Assembly (NCBI GenBank): GCA_027451825.1
Contig: DAIDHZ010000006.1
Coordinates: 1-64,000, forward strand
Source: Chlamydiota bacterium
GTDB taxonomy: Bacteria > Chlamydiota > Chlamydiia > Chlamydiales > SM23-39
Direction: 5' to 3'
DNA length: 64,000 nucleotides
The position numbers and the translations under genes are program-made. This document shows positions 59,514 through 64,000 of this stretch, in pieces. Numbering within the stretch: position 1 is the first letter of the stretch; the number at the start of each line of letters is the position of its first letter. The notes below the pieces were generated by a model. That model did not search any database. It worked only from the letters and a program-made list of their open reading frames with translations, and was not told the origin of the DNA.

Positions 59514-60590
59514 ATGTTAAATAAATTCAGAAGTTCAGCGCATAAAATCTGGAGTCAATGGATCAGCTTTTTACATTTTGCTAGAGACCATAGAATCGAA
59601 ATCAACCCCAAAGACTGGTTCAAAGGTGTCGCTCTTTTACTTCTGGGGTGGGGACTTTTAGGCATTGATGCCGTCATTTTTAAAGAACCCATAAATAGCA
59701 TGGGATACAAGATAAATTTCTCTGTGCAATTTGCAACCGGTGTTCTTTTAATAATATTGATTAGACTTGTCTATAAACTGTTAATGCCAAAAAAGCTAGG
59801 GGTTGTCGAGTTTTTAAAAATATCGCATGAAAATGAAATATCCGGTTCAGCGATTCTTCCACCAAAGACTCGGAAAAGATTGATCTTTACAAGAGGGCTT
59901 ATAGGAGCGGGTGGATATATTGGCTTTCAATTGGCTAGGGTAGCAGTGGGGACAATTGACAATGCAATCATCTATGGAGCTGATTCATTAATGTATGTTC
60001 TTCTGGCAATTCTTTTGCTAAAAGAACGATATAATCTGCGAGAGTGGTCTGGAATAGCAACCATGATTTGTGGCATAGCTATCATTGTCCTTTTCGATTT
60101 GATGAGTATGAATCGAGATCTAGCAATTAAGGGGTGCTTACTTGGATTGAGTTCATCCTTTTCGTTAGCCATAATTCTTATTCTGACAAGCATCATTGTA
60201 CAACATGATCACCCTGTTCGAGTCGTATTTTATCAATGCTTTTGCGGACTGTTAATTTCTTTGTTTTTTCTGCTGATCTCAGCACCTGAAATAGGCTCGT
60301 TTGACTTTGCTCACTTTGATATCAAAAGTGCTCTTGGGGAAGGCTTGCTATACGCAGTAGCTTGTATTTGTTTTCTACAGGCATTTTATTATGTAGATCC
60401 AATTATTGTAGCCATATCAAGCTATTCGTTAGATTTATATGCTGTTTTATTCAATTCATGGATTAATGATGAGCTAATAAACACTCAAACAGGTGTAAGT
60501 GCCATATTAATAGCTCTTGGGAGTGCTATTCTAATTCGAGCAGAATATAAGAAATTTAGAAAAAAACAGCAAAATCAGACTAAAGAATAG
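59514..60590 (+). CDS. DMT superfamily (EamA-type) transporter
   Basis: A 358-residue protein with about ten transmembrane segments: VALLLLGWGLLGIDAVIF, FATGVLLIILIRLVYKLLM, RVAVGTIDNAIIYGADSLMY, VLLAILLLKERYNLREWSG, and further pairs to the C-terminal ILIALGSAILIRAEY. The repeat LLKERYNLREW is typical of EamA half-units. Intracellular bacteria use DMT proteins to import SAM (for example the chlamydial and rickettsial carriers), and the neighbours include a methyltransferase and an SAH-hydrolase-like protein. Substrate unknown. Confidence 0.75.
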   Translation: MLNKFRSSAHKIWSQWISFLHFARDHRIEINPKDWFKGVALLLLGWGLLGIDAVIFKEPINSMGYKINFSVQFATGVLLIILIRLVYKLLMPKKLGVVEFLKISHENEISGSAILPPKTRKRLIFTRGLIGAGGYIGFQLARVAVGTIDNAIIYGADSLMYVLLAILLLKERYNLREWSGIATMICGIAIIVLFDLMSMNRDLAIKGCLLGLSSSFSLAIILILTSIIVQHDHPVRVVFYQCFCGLLISLFFLLISAPEIGSFDFAHFDIKSALGEGLLYAVACICFLQAFYYVDPIIVAISSYSLDLYAVLFNSWINDELINTQTGVSAILIALGSAILIRAEYKKFRKKQQNQTKE

Positions 60591-60596
60591 CCTATA

Positions 60597-61370
60597 TTAC
60601 TTGGTAATTTTCTGCTCGAGATACCAATTCATACCCGAATGATCCTTCAAATGTTTTTCAATTACCATTTTTGATGAATCATCAGTTTGGAATCTAAAAG
60701 GAGGATCTGATTGCAGAATTTTTCCTACAATTACTTTTGCTGCATCCTTAGGTGATTGTAATGTAAGAGTATATTCTCCATAGGGAGCATACGGATTTTC
60801 GTGAGAAGGAAAATTAGTCCCGTGTTTGATGTCGATACCAGTATCTAAAGGCCCTGGTTGGACTACAGAGACAACAATATTCCACTTGGACAAGGTAACT
60901 GCCCAATCGAAAGCAATCGCTTCTAATGCCGCTTTGCTTGCAGAATACATTCCCATGTATGCACAGCTTTCGACACCTCGAATGCTGCTAATGAAAAAAA
61001 TCTTCCCTTGCTTCTGTTGTCTCATATAAGGCAAGAAAAGCTGTGTTAAAAAAAACGTTCCAAAGAAATTCACCTCAAAGAGGTCTCGCACCTCTTTTAA
61101 GGTCATAGTGTCAACCCCGCCAAAATAAGCAACAGCAGCATTATTGACCAATACATCGATTTTCCCGCTTTCCTCGATGATTTTGGTTACGCAAAGACGC
61201 AAACTTTCTTCATTTGTTAGGTCAACCCATACAGGTATCGTTCCTTTCGGAGCTTCTTCTATATTTCTGACTCCAGCGTAGACGCGATATCCGTTCTCAG
61301 CTAGTAAAAGGGCTATTTCTCTACCCAATCCACGAGAGGCGCCTGTGACAAGAGCAATGGGTTCTTTCAT
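60597..61370 (-). CDS. Short-chain dehydrogenase/reductase
   Basis: A 257-residue SDR. TGASRGLG at residues 9-16 binds NAD(P), NNAA is the structural motif, and YSASK near residue 144-148 with an upstream Ser (FFISSI) forms the active site. Substrate not predictable; C-terminus after PGPLDT is of normal length. It overlaps the start-stop of the NAD-binding gene upstream (61367) by four bases, so they are co-expressed. Confidence 0.85.
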   Translation of the reverse strand: MKEPIALVTGASRGLGREIALLLAENGYRVYAGVRNIEEAPKGTIPVWVDLTNEESLRLCVTKIIEESGKIDVLVNNAAVAYFGGVDTMTLKEVRDLFEVNFFGTFFLTQLFLPYMRQQKQGKIFFISSIRGVESCAYMGMYSASKAALEAIAFDWAVTLSKWNIVVSVVQPGPLDTGIDIKHGTNFPSHENPYAPYGEYTLTLQSPKDAAKVIVGKILQSDPPFRFQTDDSSKMVIEKHLKDHSGMNWYLEQKITK

Positions 61371-62557
61371 AAGGTCCTAAGCTGGTTTAATATTGTTTTT
61401 TGCAAATCATCTTCCATGGGTAGAAAACCACGTAAATTTTGGTCAGTGACTGAAGCCTGATAAACAGATGCTAATATTAGAGCGCGAGTCAGCTGAAAAT
61501 CGTCCGTGTCAATTGAGTCATAATCTTCATCAAAGGTGATAGGGAATCCGCAATTTAGAAGCGTTATTCCGTCGATCATTACAGGGCTATGGCAATTTTT
61601 AACCGGTTTTAACTTTCTAAATTTGAAAGACTCGAATTCCCGGTCGGAGGATGAAATACTTGCTAATATCACGGGTTTTTTCAAATACTTAAAATCCTCA
61701 AATTTCAGAGATGTTGAACCAGTACACCCTATAATCAAATCAAATTCTCCAAGTCGCGTTTTAAATTCATCGGGTGCAATCGTACTCTTTTCCGGAACGG
61801 CGTCAAAAACAGAAATTAAGTACTTATCTTTCAAAATATCGTGTATTTTTTGCCCCAATACACCGAAACCTATTAAAAGCACTTTGTTGACGTTAGAATC
61901 TAGTTGATCGAGCTTTTCTTTAAGCTTTCTGAGGACTAGTGAAATTATGATCGGGCTTTCATGTTCTAGTTTAAGCCAAGATCTTGCTAAGTTGATGACT
62001 GGAAAAGGAAGATTTTTATCCTTCATTCTATTGAAGCCAGAAGAAGTCTGCTCGATGCCAACAACAGGCAAACCTTTTGGTAGAAGAGCATGGGCCCTCT
62101 CCAGCAAATGACCCCCATCGTCTAAAATAATGATTCTTTCAAATGAAAATAAATCATTCGATGATATGACTTGTTTAATCATTTCATCTACATTTCGGTC
62201 AAAATCGACGTCGAAGGGCACTGAACAATTAAAAGATGAGCTTGAAAATAAGGCGTTTATGCCTTTTTTTCTGAGACGAACCAGAACTTCAGGATTTGTA
62301 GAGTAACATTTGCCTACCACGTACAAATTTTCAGGATCTAAATTTAGATCAAGAAGCGCATCAAAAAGCACTTCGGTAGTCGAGCATAAATGCTGTACAG
62401 AAATAACGAGTGTATTTTCTAAATTTAGATCATCAAATAGCCGTGTCAGCCTTTCGATTAATGGCAACCTTCTTGGAGTAAAGACACCAGCAAAAGGTGG
62501 CTCCGCCACAGCGGTGGATGAATAACCGATAGCTTCTTTTACGCTTCTGCTACTCAT
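61367..62557 (-). CDS. S-adenosylhomocysteine hydrolase-like NAD-binding protein
   Basis: A 396-residue protein. The N-terminal part (VISVQHLCSTTEVLFDALLD, YVVGKCYSTNPEVLVRLR, PVVGIEQTSSGF) resembles the substrate domain of SAH hydrolase, and the C-terminal part (KVLLIGFGVLGQKIHDILKD) its NAD-binding domain. The Lys-x-x-Phe-Asp-Asn active-site stretch is not conserved (here WLKLEHES), so catalysis as SAH hydrolase is doubtful. GGGAGG precedes the ATG. It may act on an adenosyl or related substrate in the same pathway as the SDR and methyltransferase. Confidence 0.65.
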   Translation of the reverse strand: MSSRSVKEAIGYSSTAVAEPPFAGVFTPRRLPLIERLTRLFDDLNLENTLVISVQHLCSTTEVLFDALLDLNLDPENLYVVGKCYSTNPEVLVRLRKKGINALFSSSSFNCSVPFDVDFDRNVDEMIKQVISSNDLFSFERIIILDDGGHLLERAHALLPKGLPVVGIEQTSSGFNRMKDKNLPFPVINLARSWLKLEHESPIIISLVLRKLKEKLDQLDSNVNKVLLIGFGVLGQKIHDILKDKYLISVFDAVPEKSTIAPDEFKTRLGEFDLIIGCTGSTSLKFEDFKYLKKPVILASISSSDREFESFKFRKLKPVKNCHSPVMIDGITLLNCGFPITFDEDYDSIDTDDFQLTRALILASVYQASVTDQNLRGFLPMEDDLQKTILNQLRTL

Positions 62558-62653
62558 TCATATCCTCCCTATTGCTTGCTTTTAAAAAGAATAACTTATT
62601 CAGCCATTTACCCTCATAAAATACTGGGTGCTTCATTTTGAACCCAATCCTTC

Positions 62654-63331
62654 TTATGTGAGAAGATAAATTCTGTTGTCATACTCCTGGTCTGTATTCG
62701 TGATCTTCCAAAGCTTCCAATCATACTGATTTTGCTCGAAGACGTTCTCTAAGAGAGCGGTTTCCCCCTTATTAGAGAAGGCGATAAAAATCTGGGTCTT
62801 TTTGTGGGAATATTCTCTAGCTTGTTTAAGAAACTTCTTAATAGAAACAAAGGCTGGATCATAGAAAGCGTATTTCAATGGATCATCGATTTCTATTTTA
62901 TCACAATGATATGGCATGTTAAATACGATAACATCAAATGTATCTTTAGGGACGTTATCAAAGCAATTGCTTTGGTAAGTTTTTATTTGATCTTCCCCGA
63001 ATCCCTGAAGAGTATTATTTTCTTTAGCATTCTCTATAGCGTTCGGATTAATATCCGCCTGCACTACTCGTTTCGCTCCATTGTGCAAAGCATACAGACC
63101 AACTATTCCAGGGCCACAACCCATATCACATACTGCTTTGCCTTTTATTAGATCCTTCAAATTTCTAAGTACAAAGCCCGTGGTGCGGAATTTGTGAGAA
63201 GGGTAAACATGAGGGAATATCACAAGATTCACTCCTTCTACCTGAGATTTGATGACTGCCTGATTTGTCTCATTAACGTCGTCACATATCTCATCAGCCG
63301 CTAACTTATAATATTCTACTGAAGTATTCAT
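62654..63331 (-). CDS. Class I SAM-dependent methyltransferase
   Basis: A 225-residue protein. KAVCDMGCGPGIVGLYAL is the SAM-binding motif I, VVQADINPNAIENAKEN motif II, and VIVFNMPYHCD resembles the NPPY of N/O-methyltransferases and RsmC/HemK-type enzymes. AAAGGAGGGACTC precedes the ATG. The leader (63332-63460) has two hairpins and may regulate it. Target (small molecule, RNA or protein) is unknown. Confidence 0.8.
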   Translation of the reverse strand: MNTSVEYYKLAADEICDDVNETNQAVIKSQVEGVNLVIFPHVYPSHKFRTTGFVLRNLKDLIKGKAVCDMGCGPGIVGLYALHNGAKRVVQADINPNAIENAKENNTLQGFGEDQIKTYQSNCFDNVPKDTFDVIVFNMPYHCDKIEIDDPLKYAFYDPAFVSIKKFLKQAREYSHKKTQIFIAFSNKGETALLENVFEQNQYDWKLWKITNTDQEYDNRIYLLT

Positions 63332-63579
63332 GAGTCCCTCCTTTTTTGGGTCCTTGAGTAATTTATTCCTTGAGGTTTTTTCCTCAAAAAATTATCCTTT
63401 GCGGATTTTATCCGCAGATAATACGGGATATTCCTCTGGAAATCAAGAAAATATGTGGATGTACAACTTAAATATTTATTTTACAGTGAGTTGAAATTAC
63501 ACAAGCAATTGTCTCTCATATTAGTTACATATAAATAGCCAACACTTGTCCTTTATTATTCAGAAAGATCAAATCAAAA
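63332..63579. promoter_or_regulatory. Leader of the methyltransferase gene, with two hairpins
   Basis: TTGAGG/CCTCAA at 63370-63387 (6-base loop of T) and TGCGGAT/ATCCGCA at 63400-63416 (3-base loop). Also contains TTGGGTCCTTGAGTAA at 63346-63361. Read on the minus strand the hairpins precede the ribosome binding site, so an attenuation or riboswitch-like control is possible. Confidence 0.4.
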
Positions 63580-63909
63580 CTAATATGAAAATACTGCTAT
63601 GCATCCAGCCCATACAAAATATGGAAGGAAAAACCTGATCATATACTCTTTTTTTCGATCCTCAGCCTCTTCGGCGGAAAACCTTTTAAACTCTTCTACT
63701 TTCTTCCCTGCATAGATATAGATTCTAGAAGCGATAAAAGAGGATATCAAGGCAGCGAATCCCAGGCACTGGGCCGCGTCTTTGTAGTGCTGAGGTTTAA
63801 AGAATAAGAGGGCGGAGAGGAGAAATAACCAAAAGCTTTGATGGTATAGAGATAGCCCTGCAAGTCGGTCCAATTTCTTCTCTGCTAGATCCATTTCACT
63901 GGTCACCAT
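63580..63909 (-). CDS. Small membrane protein
   Basis: A 109-residue protein with about four hydrophobic segments (FWLFLLSALLFFKPQ, AAQCLGFAALISSFIASRIY, FFLPYFVWAGCIAVFSY). Its length and layout resemble 10507-10848, though identity is low by eye. The start is 3 bases after the next gene's stop at the window edge. Confidence 0.5.
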   Translation of the reverse strand: MVTSEMDLAEKKLDRLAGLSLYHQSFWLFLLSALLFFKPQHYKDAAQCLGFAALISSFIASRIYIYAGKKVEEFKRFSAEEAEDRKKEYMIRFFLPYFVWAGCIAVFSY

Positions 63910-63912
63910 AGC

Positions 63913-64000
63913 CTATCTTTGCACTCCCAAGACAACTCTTCTAACCATCTTCACATAATGCCTTGCAAATGCCCACAATCCGATGGCGATTAGAACAGCT
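63913..64000 (-). CDS. C-terminal fragment of a membrane protein
   Basis: An open frame enters from the window edge and stops at 63913-63915. The visible 28 codons (AVLIAIGLWAFARHYVKMVR, RVVLGVQR) contain a hydrophobic segment followed by a basic tail. The gene continues outside the window. Confidence 0.4.
   Translation of the reverse strand, partial: AVLIAIGLWAFARHYVKMVRRVVLGVQR

Overview
The window reads as most of a phage-plasmid (or plasmid-borne prophage): a complete head and contractile-tail module of a myovirus-like phage sits together with a plasmid replication and partition module (ParA, a ribbon-helix-helix partner, a large initiator candidate and an iteron array) and a tyrosine recombinase that resembles the integrases of chlamydial plasmids. 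Base composition is moderately AT-rich. A host in the Chlamydiota, more likely an amoeba- or protist-associated family than the human pathogens, is suggested by an Hc1-like (histone H1-like) protein at 7135-7395, the pGP7/pGP8-like recombinase, an ankyrin-repeat protein and several small membrane proteins. This host call is an inference of moderate confidence. No rRNA, tRNA or universally conserved chromosomal gene was seen.

Layout. 1-1.0 kb: end of a DUF4209-like gene. 1.3-6.6 kb (minus strand): a displaced tail-fibre pair, a SpoVG-like protein, a winged-helix replication protein, a hairpin-rich interval that may be a small RNA, two zinc/HNH-type proteins and a Cro-like regulator. 6.9-10.1 kb (plus strand): an early operon with an Hc1-like protein, a PD-(D/E)XK exonuclease, a coiled-coil partner and a RecT/Bet-like annealing protein, that is, a Red-like recombination system. 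10.1-18.1 kb: a lipoprotein, a membrane protein, an origin with six full and several partial 39-bp iterons, an initiator candidate, a primase-helicase fusion, a ParB-like protein and ParA, then a divergent small RHH protein. 18.4-19.2 kb: a CoiA-like nuclease.

19.3-44.7 kb (all minus strand, read from right to left): portal, minor head protein, protease with a nested scaffold, cement protein, capsid, connector proteins, sheath, tube, a frameshifted tail chaperone, tape measure, Dit-like protein, plug, hub, spike, gp25-like protein, baseplate J, DUF2612 protein, collar fibre, and a fibre region that contains a three-gene cassette duplicated in tandem. The order resembles small contractile-tail phages such as cyanophage Pam3.

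44.7-51.9 kb: three 55-bp-spaced stem-loop repeats, then a cargo island (ATPase-nuclease, secreted protein, ankyrin protein, membrane proteins, recombinase with a dif/lox-like site) that separates portal from terminase. 51.9-55.5 kb: terminase large and small subunits, a ParB-fused DNA methyltransferase and a DUF1064 nuclease. 55.6-64 kb: accessory genes, including membrane proteins, a beta-barrel protein and a possible methyl-metabolism cassette (DMT transporter, SDR, SAH-hydrolase-like protein, methyltransferase).

No endolysin, holin or DNA polymerase was recognised; these would have to lie outside the window, come from the host, or be unrecognisable.
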